Assembly: GCA_034440455.1 (NCBI GenBank)
Contig: JAWXCB010000130.1
Span: forward strand, 1-60,692
DNA length: 60,692 nt
Reading direction: 5' to 3'
Source of the DNA: JAWXCB01 sp034440455
GTDB lineage: Bacteria > Bacteroidota > Bacteroidia > Chitinophagales > CAIOSU01
Shown: one piece after another, positions 47,501-52,979 of the stretch
Layout: every line of letters starts with the position of its first letter
Position numbering within the stretch: position 1 is the stretch's first letter
Program-made: the position numbers and the translations under genes
Notes under the pieces: model-generated
The model's input: the letters and a program-made list of their open reading frames with translations, nothing else
Databases searched by the model: none
Told to the model about the DNA's origin: nothing

Positions 47501-47956
47501 TCCTGCAAGAACATCAGTAGTTCCGCTTCCGCGCATGTTACCATTGGTAAAATTAAAAGTGCCACCGCTGTTTACTACTATAGAACCGGCTCCTGAAAGT
47601 ATTCCACCCGATAAATTTAAAGTTCCGTTAACTGTTAAGTCTATTCCGGCTCCATTACTTAGTGAAATTGTTCCTCCCGATAAAATAAGCGTTGCTCCTG
47701 TATCTACAGTTGTTTGATCTGTTGTTACGGTGCCGCTGCTTATAGTAACAATATGAGGACTGCGGATGGTGATGATGCCTGCTGTTGCTGCGGTTGGGGC
47801 TACCGTGTCAACCCATGTGCCGCTAATGAAGGTCTGCCATGTGCCAAACGTACTCCAACTACCGTTTGCTTTGGTACGGTAATCACCGGTAGATTGTGAA
47901 AAAACATTGATAGAAACAAACATGCACAATGCAAAGAGCAGAGTTGATTTTTTCAT
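32570..47956 (-). CDS. Giant T9SS-secreted mosaic surface protein (5128 residues)
   Basis: The start ATG 47956 is chosen because it gives signal peptide MKKSTLLFALCMFVSINVFS; the open frame extends 69 codons further upstream without a signal. Order (approximate residues): G8-like/beta-helix block 23-505; MopE-type DxDxDG metal motif 510-600; second block 602-1205; second MopE motif 1205-1270; CTDC repeat; ELWxxDGT propeller 1290-1662; third block 1668-2152; leucine-rich repeats 2160-2370; CTDC repeats 2380-2472; SprB-like 2475-2550; subtilase-like 2660-3095 with Ser3039 in FGTSCAAPH; Ig-like; MBG domain; GNRSVN repeats 3358-3555; MBG domains 3638-3950; CTDC; 21 GGDFTTIGGQTRNR propeller repeats 4012-5012; T9SS type A sorting domain 5035-5128 (NAYPNPFSEMLNIEF). 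It is exported to the cell surface or medium; an adhesin/matrix role is inferred. Confidence 0.92.
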   Translation of the reverse strand: MKKSTLLFALCMFVSINVFSQSTGDYRTKANGSWSTFGTWQTFISGTWVDTVAPTAATAGIITIRSPHIVTISSGTVTTDQTTVDTGATLILSGGTISLSNGAGIDLTVNGTLNLSGGILSGAGSIVVNSGGTFNFTNGNMRGSGTTDVLAGATFTLSTGGGSRILQDSRVINNYTTCNWASGTNSFLMGGTSVINNYGTFTISTNASFGTNAPITAMQFNNMSGGSFNKADGSTTNIPVNISFNNSGTVTLSGLGILNVSQFGSTQNGTYNVVTGCELTGNTLNYTGSTFTNNGKVSTNEVSFQGTSAQTISGNGEFQTLRVNTSNLVTLSSNPSVYFYLHLTNGKIRTGTNKLVLQTGTTITGGSSSSYIFGNLQQDASLASTFYPVGDSLGYAPVTATFASISVGGNLTVGTTRSDHPNVLSSGVIPAKTVNRFWTFNNSATVFTTCDVQFQYPSADVDAGANFANFQVKKYNASVWSAVSTTPLTSVTVLATGINSFSDFVIGEPCGIEVCNGIDDDCNGQIDEGTGTLWYADADGDGYGDAGVSKDTCFQPLGYVADSTDCNDALAAINPGETEIRGNGIDDNCDGFIDVIVDDYRSAGSGIWDEETNWDRFNGFSWSTAINPPNMSVGEISIIAPFTITVSLSVTVDQVIVNSGAALTISTTDFGIADGSGTDLSCTGTLNLSGSITGAGTFEINSGGAFNWNGGGEMKGTGVTTIKSGATCTIASTNVALRETRTLNNYGTINWTSTGNILYNSGSNSTLNNYGAFNISANAAILNLGGGANFFTLNNYASGAITRSGANITTLDSNVVFNNYGAIAVTGGTLRLTSADFFHKGTANISTGALFQFIGGLSTFGSGAQFSGTGNVNVSSNWTIDTTLTLSGVSLTLLTNSSVGGTAIVDLNSGATLNWQSGDIKGTLSVNINNGSSFNSTGNVTFRNSPVINNNGTLAWSGTGNISFNTGSASPVVNNYAAFNISANASTLGASGNTFTINNQSGGTITKSGAVTSTIGNFATLNNNGTVNVTAGTLALSGGGGTHTGSYSISSGATLSTSTFPFTGSTFTNNGTFIHSGTLFNNSGTYRGSGAFNGLNFINQAAGHVAPGASPGCQTFSGAFNTSGNLDIEVNGTTACTEYDSIKVSGTATLSGTLNVTVGYSATSGDQITFIDATSISGTFGSVNAPAGWSVAYNSPSNGMVTLNYCSSVWYADADGDGYGNAAVSQQACTQPSGYVADNTDCNDNDASIHPGAAEVCNGADDNCNGSIDESVSCDDGNPCTIDVCTSGKVSSVEDIYPGTNQSLGNSVNFVPFAGKLYFSAYDPVNGNELRSHDGNTISLAADIVAGSGSSYPEYLTVYNNKLYFSATGPQGTELWRFDGTTASLAADILPGAAGSSPYLLGVFNNKLYLRADNATNGTELWSYDGTTASLSADINTGPGSSNPGKLAVYGNKMYFGATTPSNGTELWSFDGSTASLVADINPGTASSGAGDAIVFNGKLYFAATDGVNNKELWTYDGVSPLMLADIDPIGGSFPYNFEIFNNKLYFYAYEGTYGYELWSTDGTSTVLAADIKPGTAGSEASATSLTNFAGKLYFFADDGTHGSELFSFDGTNATLVDEILPGSLGGQNLWFFETGVFNNSLFFPGDDGITGSEPWQLSFCTHTLTSATNEYRSVTNGNWSDTLTWERYNGCSWVAASTAPSYLDSTITIQTGHAVLVQSSSITIDELIIEAGATLDLDNATVNISNGTSTDLLIQGNLNSQPGSVVNVSAGAQLFVDLTGIFINTESNINGPGNINSVGTIRFMGNGNPITIGNGLVIDNYGLGDWGGSSNLVFTGTNTTINNYGPFNFNTDAYLDYAANLNTAFNNMPTGQVYKTNATLTYVADGIAFSNSGLVNVQEGTLRIPPNGTHNGVYIVDNATTLSGDVLNFEGDSVVNNGLIDFTSFSFSGASPQRLSGNGIVQSLTVFNPSGVSLGGNQTVMTAANFVDGILTTGIHKLILEDAATVTGASVISYVDGNVSWYIATPGSKTYPIGDAGTYSPIILGPSFTVAGYVDARTDAGDHDSVSTSGIDAAKSVNRTWTITNNGLTFTECDVTFNWDAADMDAGADYNNFILAKNDAVVWTLPVAVIPQSSTSLYVGNLTSFSEFQIGEPVCVVNIPDANFKAALVANAAINTNSDGEIQCYEAAAYTGAIEVDSLNIYNLTGLEAFVNINSLICYSNHLSTLDVSTNIALTNLDCADNNLTGLDVTTATGLTYLDCSSNSLSSLNVAGLAVLATIQCPVNQLTGLDVSSNSALTSLGCQGNLLTSLDVSLNTSLTSLACHGNQLTSLNIKNGNNANLIGFAANANQLSCIQVDDPSYMNTNWSGGKDAGAQFSTDCLCIDVTCDDGDLCTTDLCSAGLCQNTPNDCNDNNACTSDHCNPYIGCTHTVIICDDNDLCTTDGCNLLSGCTFNLLNCDDGFSCSADYCLGGICYNDTLKLTALSDTLLVCYGTQGDISLSATGGTPPYLFIGDTTDVPTGTNYFTVTDANSCPASFAVEVISVFDCIISGYVPPNSGRTQGLGTEYIQLTAFPDSIADTTKVIFQTDLDAVCLEIVANEGFYDSLLYLLRTPAYGMYDLIDNGDSTLKITGMLPKENLSLLEDTVLVNAIYPCYVPLNNAGVAYSKGDISMRSNSARSIFKVDGEGIKVGVISNSYNTIPGRAAIDISNGDLPADVEVLYDYPYGKASDEGRAMLQIVHDVAPKAKLAFRTGFISAGDFADGIEDLQQVGCNVIVDDITYITEPFFQDGVIAKAVDKVVADSVSYFSASGNFGNKAYEADFTPATVTPAWVPIGTAHVFGNNIGGEDVYQKITLPAGIYTIVLQWEDSIYSLNQFPGAAHDLDIYLADQNENFLFGFNKDNIGNDPIEVMPFYVRAATQANILIVNAYDNSPVRFKYIVFRGDMVISEYANTAPSSLVGQANAEGAMAVGAVLYTNTPAYGVNPPTLASFSSKGGTRVNGVVRDKPDFTAPNGINTTVSLGGKNIDFDIFPNFFGTSCAAPHAAAVATLLQHAKKKYYNHTLLTPTEVRETLRNTALDMSPGSFGYDYANGNGFIQAIPAINTLINPAPVITQLVLNNPLDTPGTTEPMSVTIQGSYFIEESQAYLRGVAIPTTYLNSNEVTVEVPEFMSNPPVSVCNPAISPSGLDGGCSDSLYFFNHYQPTIRITADNKSKKYREKLPDLTATVTIDGQPLASAGLTLADVGIDNITLTTPATTTSYTGFYFIRPSTPPLDVNNPEDLKLMDTYEYEMVDGILSIERLPIIITPKDTTLAYGEKLNNFQFNYEYDDSNIESAERDTFLSSLRADHEFQVFNGVAMVQGNRSVNGRFLTEADLADMSFMATLYATENGNRSVNGNRSVNGNRSVNGNRSVNGNRSVNGILIGVNGNRSVNGNRSVNGNRSVNGIAFDSSMLVMDTTLIVDLAVASIFNNHPDSLDIPLEEGFITSHSRAVINGNRMVNGNRSVNGNRSVNGNRSVNGNRSVNGNRMVNGNRSVNGNRSVNGNRSVNGNRSVNSTTINDSSNANITIIVDEADVYAEPGHELNDYNSINLITGTTVGTWSIVPGALISENFEISYGLGSITIVPDTLVAEPVDTQWTYGEQPVYLSVITGFNNFDEEISDEIVTGTPVYSLDSAVNFSNPPVGNYQLFVSGLQLVEPSNYILLYDYADVQVNKATLTATADDKTKDYGTVNPPFTISYDGFVNGDDESDITPPVANTTATTSSPVGNYPITLSGGLADNYTIVNVNGNLEITPATLTATANNKAKMYGAANPSLTISYSGFVNGDDEFDITQPLVSTTATVLSGYGNYPITLSGGSSSNYTINLVNGTLSVTKALLTAKADDKTRFYGVANPPLTITYTGFLNGDLPASITQPVGSTTAINTSPLGTYPITLSGGSAANYTITLQSGVLTIVPEPASCDDGNPCTNDIYTSGVCAHTSFCDDSNPCTVDACNNGVCTNTSVCSDFTVELQDHWWQPTGTVNALYNDEANNVVYLGGSFNYVGPNVPYGVGINPASGQPDISFAKPNGEVYASLPDGSGGWFIAGNFTKVGTQNRARIAHLNSLGQVTPLFENAVLNNAVYALAQSEGTLYAGGNFTTLAGLPYGVELDATGSLNTSLPKFNGAIRASATDGAGGWYIAGDFTLVGNQTRNRLARINADGSIHAWNPDANGIVRALVVSSGIVYVGGDFTTIGGQTRNRIAAIDATTGTTTTWNPNANAAINALAINGTTIYAAGNFTTIGGQTRNRVAALSTATGTATTWNPNVLNGQVNALALNGTVAYIGGTFTTAGGQTRNRIAAFNLSTGAVTTWNPNASADVNAIVLNGSTVYAGGNFTTIGGQTRNRLAALDATTGLASTWNPNANLVVQTLAVNGSVIYAGGDFSTVGGQTRNKIASLDISTGLATTWNPNGNNTVRCITVSGSKIFTGGSFTLLGAQTRNRLAAFDATTGALKSWNPDAGGIVNALAVNGTTVYAGGVFITVGGQTRNRIAALDATSGVVSTWNPNASADVNAIVVSGSTVYVGGGFTTIGGQTRNRIAILDATTGLATAWNPNANNAVRALALNGSNIYVGGDFATIGGQTRNRLAAISLSAASATTWNPNVNGIVRALWLNGSLLYAGGDFTGIGAQAIGRIAAIDISTGVSTAWNPNANNSVRTVTLSETSVYAGGTFTSMGGVTRNNIAAIDANTGVVTTWNPNANGAVNAFAVSGTSVYAGGAFTSIGGQTRSRIAAVSNATGLATTWNPNASATVNALAVNGASIFAGGDFLTIGGQTRNRIASLDITTGTATAWNPNADNTVRAILLNGSSVYVGGSFTNIGGSARNYIAVLGSVSGTASTWNPNANNAVRTIGISGTSIYAGGDFTTIGGQTRNNIAALDAATALATAWNPNANAVVNSIALSGTTVFAGGNFTTMGGQIRNRMAAINATSGAPETWNPGFTANPVFAVVTGSNAVYVGGQFNTVQNVPRNGFAPFMLYNNCCSSKMDESEFAEGNNLNQPETFELVMNAYPNPFSEMLNIEFTLGEDSKVQLVVFNLEGKQLAVLFEGDVTAGVKMKSEYRPERVSPGILIYRIQTEQAMYHGKAILTR
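32920..35920 (-). repeat. 21 propeller-like repeats of ~48 residues (~144 bp)
   Basis: Counting the translated units gives 21 copies of the pattern VYAGGDFTTIGGQTRNR followed by IAAxDxxTGxxTTWNPNANxxVxALxxxG. The core is near identical in about 16 central copies; the first four and the last are diverged. They resemble DUF5122/delta-60 repeats that form beta-propellers. High DNA similarity among the central copies would favour recombination and copy-number variation. Confidence 0.85.
37293..37475 (-). repeat. Tandem hexapeptide array GNR[S/M]VN (10 copies)
   Basis: Ten consecutive 18-bp units encode GNRSVN, two of them GNRMVN. Codons differ freely between copies: Arg as AGA, CGC or CGA, Ser as AGT or AGC, Gly as GGA, GGG or GGC. 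The peptide is therefore kept while the DNA has drifted. It lies inside an MBG-type region of the giant gene. Confidence 0.9.
37622..37793 (-). repeat. Second GNRSVN array (5 + 3 copies)
   Basis: Five units, a short spacer ILIGVN, then three more units. A single further copy occurs at about 37860-37880 (QGNRSVNG). With the array at 37293-37475 this gives 19 copies in three clusters separated by non-repetitive MBG-like sequence. Confidence 0.9.
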
Positions 47957-48182
47957 GGTAGAAAAATTTAGATGCTTTAAAAGTATTTTGGTTATCGTGT
48001 TGATACAATACCGCAAATGCAGTATTCTGTTTTCGGAAATTTCCGAAGGATAAAAATCAGCAGCAACTGAAAATGAATTTTGGCTTATGCCTTGTTTGCT
48101 CTTTTTACTTAAAAAAAGAGAGGATAAACGAATAGCTTTTGCAGAAGGGGTGGTTGGTTGCATAACTCAGTTGGTTTATAGA

Positions 48183-48214
48183 GAACAAGAAAAAATCTTG
48201 TTCATGCTAAGGTA
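48183..48214 (-). promoter_or_regulatory. Putative promoter and hairpin upstream of the mosaic gene
   Basis: On the minus strand TACCTTAG (48207-48214) is one base from the Bacteroidota -7 consensus. Just downstream GAACAAGA/TCTTGTTC (48183-48190 and 48196-48203) form an 8-bp inverted repeat with a 5-nt loop, placed like an operator or a 5'-leader hairpin. The implied leader to the ATG at 47956 is over 220 nt. The remaining part of the 423-bp gap shows nothing else recognisable. Confidence 0.3.
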
Positions 48215-48379
48215 TAGAAAATGAATACTTATTCTAGGTAATAATTAGAAACAAGTTGTGAACATCACGCAATACTCCTTTTTATTCCAAACCTGTTTCC
48301 GTTCGGGTGTAAATGTTGCAAAAAGAAATGTAAATAATACTCTCCATTATTGGGTAGGTGAAAAAGCCTAACAGAATGG

Positions 48380-49030
48380 CTAAACGAGTTTCTCCCGCAG
48401 CGCTTTCACCACAGCCTCCGTCATGGAAGCGACATGCAGTTTGCGATAGATTGCTTTGATATGCGTATGCACGGTGCCAAAACTTGTGGAAATATTCTCG
48501 GCAATCTGCTTGTAAGACATCCCCTCAACAAGCAAACTGAGAATTTTGGTTTCTTTTGGGGTGAGGCGATATTTGTTTTGTTCAGGCATACCGGCAGGGG
48601 CAAAATCACGAAACATGGTGATGACTTTCCGTGCTATGGAAGGACTCATGGGCGAGCCGCCTGCCTGCACTTCAAAAATAGCATCCGCTAATTTTTTGGG
48701 AATGTCGCCCTTCACGATATATCCGCTTGCGCCCGCGCATAGCGACTCAAACACTTTCCGTTCGTCATCAAATACGGTTTGCATTAAGATATGCACCTGT
48801 GGAAAATTTTTCTTGATGATGCGCGCAGCTTCAATGCCATTGATGCCGGGCATATCAATATCAAGAATCACCACATCGGGTTTCGTATCCCGGATGCGCT
48901 GTTCCAAAAAATTGCAGTTGTTGAATTTTCCCGCAAGCTCGATGTGCTCATAGCTGCCGATGAGCATTTCCAATGCTTCCAATGCTTTTGGATTATCGTC
49001 AAACACGGCCACGCGAATCTGTTTATTCAT
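48380..49030 (-). CDS. NarL/LuxR-family response regulator
   Basis: A 216-residue protein: receiver domain (about 5-120) with Asp11-Asp12 and phospho-acceptor Asp57 in VVILDIDMPGINGIEAA, Thr in MQTVFDD and Lys in YIVKGD; C-terminal LuxR-type helix-turn-helix (about 150-212) with LTPKETKILSLLVEGMSYKQ and IAENISTSFGTVHTHI. It should bind DNA when phosphorylated. It starts 25 bp after the histidine kinase stop and forms a two-component pair with it. The pair lies directly upstream of the 15.4-kb mosaic gene on the same strand, so regulation of that gene is a reasonable guess, not shown. Confidence 0.92.
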   Translation of the reverse strand: MNKQIRVAVFDDNPKALEALEMLIGSYEHIELAGKFNNCNFLEQRIRDTKPDVVILDIDMPGINGIEAARIIKKNFPQVHILMQTVFDDERKVFESLCAGASGYIVKGDIPKKLADAIFEVQAGGSPMSPSIARKVITMFRDFAPAGMPEQNKYRLTPKETKILSLLVEGMSYKQIAENISTSFGTVHTHIKAIYRKLHVASMTEAVVKALREKLV

Positions 49031-49055
49031 CTTGTTTTATTGTGCTGTTTCTATT

Positions 49056-50429
49056 TTACTCAAATGGAATTGCGAGCAGAATTGAAGTTCCCTTTTGATT
49101 GCCGGAAATTATTTCACACTTCCCGTTTAATTCCTCCGCGCGGTTTTTCATGCTTGGAATTCCGTTGCCGCTCAATTCATCTGTTGCATCAAAGTCGGTT
49201 CCATTATCTCTGATTGTAACGAACAAGAAATTATTTTTTCCGCTGCTGAAAAATATCTCCACGTTGTTGCACCTTGCATGTTTTAAAATATTGTTCACGC
49301 CTTCTTTGCAGACAAGATAAATATTTCTGCGCTGAAGCAGCGAAAGCTTTTTTGTGCGCAGTGCAGGCTCAAGCGTAAAGTCAAACGTGATATTGCGGGC
49401 AGAAAGCAACGGCTTGCAATAGTTGCCGATTTTATCCCACAGCGCTTCTAATGAATCATTGCCGGGATTAATCACCCAGAGCATTTCGCGCAGGCTGATT
49501 TGCATTTCGGAAGTGTGCGCGAAAATGCGGTCTAACAACTCAGTGGTTTCTTTCAGCTTATTGTCGCGCAATTTATTTTTTGCCACTTCTGTGTAGATGC
49601 CGATGCCGCTTAATGTTGCGCCTACATCATCATGCAAGTCGCCTGCAATTTTGTTGCGCAACTGGTGCATGTTGTCTTCTAACTTTTGGCGCTCGGTCAA
49701 TTCTTGTACCAGCGCGTGTTCTGCAAGGCGTTTTTCTTTTTCAATCAGTTGCGCTTTCAGGCTCAATCCGGTGGTGAAGGTGAGCAACTCTGCAATGACG
49801 CAAAGCAGCAGCGGCAGGTAAGGGTCAAATGGAAAGTGATGTCCCGCGCTTTCCAGCACCAATAAGACAAGCGTAATTATCGAACCTGAAAGCAGAAGCC
49901 CAGCGCCCATCATTGCAAAGCGGGTAAGCGGAATGCTCTTGTTTAAAAACGAAAAAATAAAAACCGCAGAAGCTGATACTGTAACACCGCACACTGCGAG
50001 AAACAAGATTTCTTCTATTTCCCTGCTCCTGCCGCTTAGGAGAAACACAGGGGAGAGCAGCGCATACGAGAACATGAAATATTCCAATCGCTTTACTTGC
50101 TTGTTCAAATAAGGGCGCGTTTCGGGCAGGTTAAGAAATGCTCTCGCAAAGCGATAATAAAACACGAGCGCTATCAGTGGCATGGCATGTTTTGCATAAG
50201 CAGAATAATCAGAAATAAAACGGGTGAAGAGTTTAAAAGGAAGCACATGCTCAAACTCGCCCAGCGCATAGACAACAATTAAAAGCATGTAGGCAACGTA
50301 GTAGAGATATTCTATTCTGCGGTTGTAGCGCCATTGCAGCAGGATATAAGCAACCTGAAAGAAGACAATCGAAATGAAAATGGTAAGCCCGTAGCGCTTT
50401 GCTTCTTCACCGGCAAACAAAATATCCAT
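49056..50429 (-). CDS. Membrane sensor histidine kinase (NarX/DesK type)
   Basis: A 457-residue protein with about seven hydrophobic segments in residues 15-230, similar in layout to 7TMR-DISM-type sensors but without an N-terminal extracellular domain. A coiled stretch leads to HisKA_3 with His266 in IAGDLHDDVGATLSGIGIY, then a HATPase with KEGVNNILKHA, IRDNGTDFD and GNGIPSMKNRAEEL. This is the kinase class that partners with NarL-type regulators, and one is encoded just downstream. The ligand is unknown. It is preceded by a 249-bp region without a recognisable gene. Confidence 0.9.
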   Translation of the reverse strand: MDILFAGEEAKRYGLTIFISIVFFQVAYILLQWRYNRRIEYLYYVAYMLLIVVYALGEFEHVLPFKLFTRFISDYSAYAKHAMPLIALVFYYRFARAFLNLPETRPYLNKQVKRLEYFMFSYALLSPVFLLSGRSREIEEILFLAVCGVTVSASAVFIFSFLNKSIPLTRFAMMGAGLLLSGSIITLVLLVLESAGHHFPFDPYLPLLLCVIAELLTFTTGLSLKAQLIEKEKRLAEHALVQELTERQKLEDNMHQLRNKIAGDLHDDVGATLSGIGIYTEVAKNKLRDNKLKETTELLDRIFAHTSEMQISLREMLWVINPGNDSLEALWDKIGNYCKPLLSARNITFDFTLEPALRTKKLSLLQRRNIYLVCKEGVNNILKHARCNNVEIFFSSGKNNFLFVTIRDNGTDFDATDELSGNGIPSMKNRAEELNGKCEIISGNQKGTSILLAIPFE

Positions 50430-50678
50430 GCCGCCAAAGTACAGGAATTTTTAGCGCAAAGAGAATTCATGAAATACAGGAAGACATTTATACAAGAGTT
50501 TATTCTTGGCGAGGCGGATATTTTCGGGTTAGTGTAGGGATGCCGCGTGTGGCGATTTGGAGAGGTGAGAAAGGAGATTTATCTTGGAGAAGTATAAAGG
50601 AAGGGTACGCAATACGTTGTCTTCTACTAAGGTTTGCGTTTGCTGTCGTCTGTTGACTGACGACTGTCGTCTTTCTTC

Positions 50679-52571
50679 TCATTCCGCAAACTCCGCCAAC
50701 TCCATCCACCGCAGCGTTTTCGCTTCCGACAATTGAATGATTTCGCCAATGCGCAGCGACATTTTTTGCAACGCTTCATAATCGCTGTTGCCTTCGTGCA
50801 GCGTTGCTTCCAATTCTTTTTTTTCTTTTTCCAATGCGGCTATGTCTTTTTCTAATTGTGCGTATTCGAGACGTTCCTTGTAGGTGAGTTTTTTCTTTTC
50901 CTGTGTTTGCTCTTGCTCTCTGCGCGCATCAATTTTCTTTGCTTCTGTTTTTTGTTCACGCTCGCTGCGTTCTCTTTCTTCCAGTTCATCGCGATAGTCA
51001 GAATAGGTGCCGAGGAACTCGCGAATTTTTCCTTCACCTTCAAACACAAACAGTGAATCAACTAACTGGTCCATAAAGTAGCGGTCGTGCGACACGATGA
51101 CTAAGCAGCCGCCAAAGTTTTCAAGAAAATCTTCGAGCTTATTGAGCGTGAGCAAGTCAAGGTCGTTGGTAGGCTCATCAAGAATAAGAAAGTTGGGATT
51201 CTTAATTAAAACGGTAAGTAAGTAAAGCCGTCTGCGCTCGCCCCCGCTTAGTTTTGATACAAACTTATATTGCATCTCAGGTGGAAACTGAAACTGTGTG
51301 AGCAATTGCGAAGCTGTGAGTTTTGTGCCATCGCCCATCTCAATCATTTCAGCATAATCTTTCAGCGTATCAAGGATGCGCTTATCTTCTTTCAACTTCA
51401 ATCCTTCCTGCGAATAGTAGCCATACACAATCGTTTCGCCCACGTTCACTTTCCCCGAATCCACTTGTTCTTTTTGCGTGATGATATTGAGAAATGTTGT
51501 TTTGCCCACTCCGTTTTTTCCGATGATGCCAATACGCTCGCCCTTTTTAAATGTATGCTCAAAGCCATCCATGATTTTTATATCGCCATAGCTCTTATGC
51601 ACTTTCTTCAGTTCCAAAATCTTTCCTCCGATGCGCGACATTTTTACTTCGAGCCGCAGCTCTTCCACTTTCTTTCCGCTTCCTGCTTTCTTTTCTATTT
51701 CATAAAAATTGTCAATGCGCGATTTTGATTTCGTGGTGCGCGCTTTGGGCTGCCTGCGCATCCATTGCAGTTCGCGCTTCATCTGCTTGCCCGCTTTTTC
51801 AATTTCCGTTTTAAACACTTCTTCGCGCTCTGCGCGTTTCTCTAAAAAATAATCGTAGTTGCCTTTATGACGATAAAATTTTCCATCATTCAATTCAAGA
51901 ATGAGATTGCACACGCGGTCAAGAAAGTAGCGGTCGTGCGTCACCATGAGCAATGTGACTTGTGATTGCGAAAGATATTTTTCCAGCCACTCAATCATGT
52001 CAATATCTAAATGATTCGTAGGCTCATCGAGAATCAGCAAATCAGGATTATCAAGCAACGCGAGTCCGAGCGCCAATCTTTTTTTCTGCCCTCCGGAAAG
52101 CGAACTGATTTTTTGGTTGAGGTCAAGGATGTTGAATTTGTCGAGTATCTGTTTCATCCTGCGCTCATAATCCCACGCATCAAATTTGTCCATGTTGGAA
52201 GTGGCAAGCTCAAAGGCTTTTTGCGTTTGCTCATTATGTAGTTCCGATTGGTCGGCAAGCGTTTTATCATATTGGCGAATCACCGCCATCACTTCGGTGT
52301 GCGCACTGTTCAGCAATTCGTCAATCGTGAAATCGCCTTTGAAAGAAGGGTCTTGTTCTAAATAGCCGACTTTGATTGTATCACGCAGATACACCTCACC
52401 GCTGTCAGGCGTGTCTTTGCCCGCAATGATTTTCATCAGCGTAGATTTGCCGGTGCCGTTGTTTGCAATGAGCGCAACCTTTTCTCCCTTGCTAATTCCG
52501 AAGGTGAGGTTTTCAAACAGAATTTTATCAGGAAACTGCTTGCCTAATTTTTCAATAGATAAATATATCAT
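50679..52571 (-). CDS. ABC-F family ATPase (Uup-like)
   Basis: A 630-residue soluble protein with two ATPase domains and no membrane segments. The start is placed at ATG 52571 (IYLSIEKLGKQFPDK); the open frame runs 33 codons further upstream but that sequence has no family resemblance. Domain 1: Walker A NNGTGKST, signature LSGGQKKR, Walker B LLILDEPTNHLD. Linker with basic coiled region (about 245-310). Domain 2: Walker A KNGVGKTT, signature LSGGERRR, Walker B LILDEPTNDLD. A C-terminal coiled coil (about 540-620) fits the Uup/EttA branch that acts on ribosomes or DNA. Transcription seems independent of the SDR gene 408 bp upstream. Confidence 0.92.
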   Translation of the reverse strand: MIYLSIEKLGKQFPDKILFENLTFGISKGEKVALIANNGTGKSTLMKIIAGKDTPDSGEVYLRDTIKVGYLEQDPSFKGDFTIDELLNSAHTEVMAVIRQYDKTLADQSELHNEQTQKAFELATSNMDKFDAWDYERRMKQILDKFNILDLNQKISSLSGGQKKRLALGLALLDNPDLLILDEPTNHLDIDMIEWLEKYLSQSQVTLLMVTHDRYFLDRVCNLILELNDGKFYRHKGNYDYFLEKRAEREEVFKTEIEKAGKQMKRELQWMRRQPKARTTKSKSRIDNFYEIEKKAGSGKKVEELRLEVKMSRIGGKILELKKVHKSYGDIKIMDGFEHTFKKGERIGIIGKNGVGKTTFLNIITQKEQVDSGKVNVGETIVYGYYSQEGLKLKEDKRILDTLKDYAEMIEMGDGTKLTASQLLTQFQFPPEMQYKFVSKLSGGERRRLYLLTVLIKNPNFLILDEPTNDLDLLTLNKLEDFLENFGGCLVIVSHDRYFMDQLVDSLFVFEGEGKIREFLGTYSDYRDELEERERSEREQKTEAKKIDARREQEQTQEKKKLTYKERLEYAQLEKDIAALEKEKKELEATLHEGNSDYEALQKMSLRIGEIIQLSEAKTLRWMELAEFAE

Positions 52572-52979
52572 GCGTTGGTAGAGTCGGCAAAGTTCCACTT
52601 TTTCAACAGGAGCATCCCAGAGAAGGGTAGGAGGAGCAGGACTTTCGGGTCTAAATGAGTTGATACGCACATTCTAAGACTTTAAAAGAGGTGTTTATTC
52701 TTGAGAGAGGAAGTAGTTTTTTGCAAATATCGCCATGCTTACTATTCAGTTATTTCCATACATTACAGACTCTCGTTTCCGGAATCAGAACAAACTTTAC
52801 TCCTTAGCCAACTTGTCTTTCAGACCATGTATTGTTGCGCCAACATGCAAACAGAGGCGGAAGTTTTTAAATCCTCATTGTTGTTTTTTTGAAGGTAACA
52901 AAGATTTTCATTTTCCTACCTATGTCATTTTCTGTAGGAGGAATATGGAATCAGAGGAGTTTTAGTCGGACAATAGTTT
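52572..52979. other. 408-bp region between the SDR and ABC-F genes
   Basis: Both flanking genes are on the minus strand, so this is the 5' region of the ABC-F gene. I see no recognisable coding sequence or repeat. A minus-strand GATATTTGC near 52724 is one base off TAnnTTTG and could be the promoter. A 63-codon plus-strand frame here is not protein-like. Confidence 0.3.

Noticed and set aside
47957..48163. Upstream ATG at 48163 as start of the second giant gene
   Set aside because: The 69 extra codons do not give a signal peptide, whereas ATG 47956 gives a typical one; a T9SS cargo needs it.
52701..52965. Two overlapping plus-strand frames of 63 and 76 codons
   Set aside because: Low-complexity, no family features and they compete with each other in the leader of the ABC-F gene.
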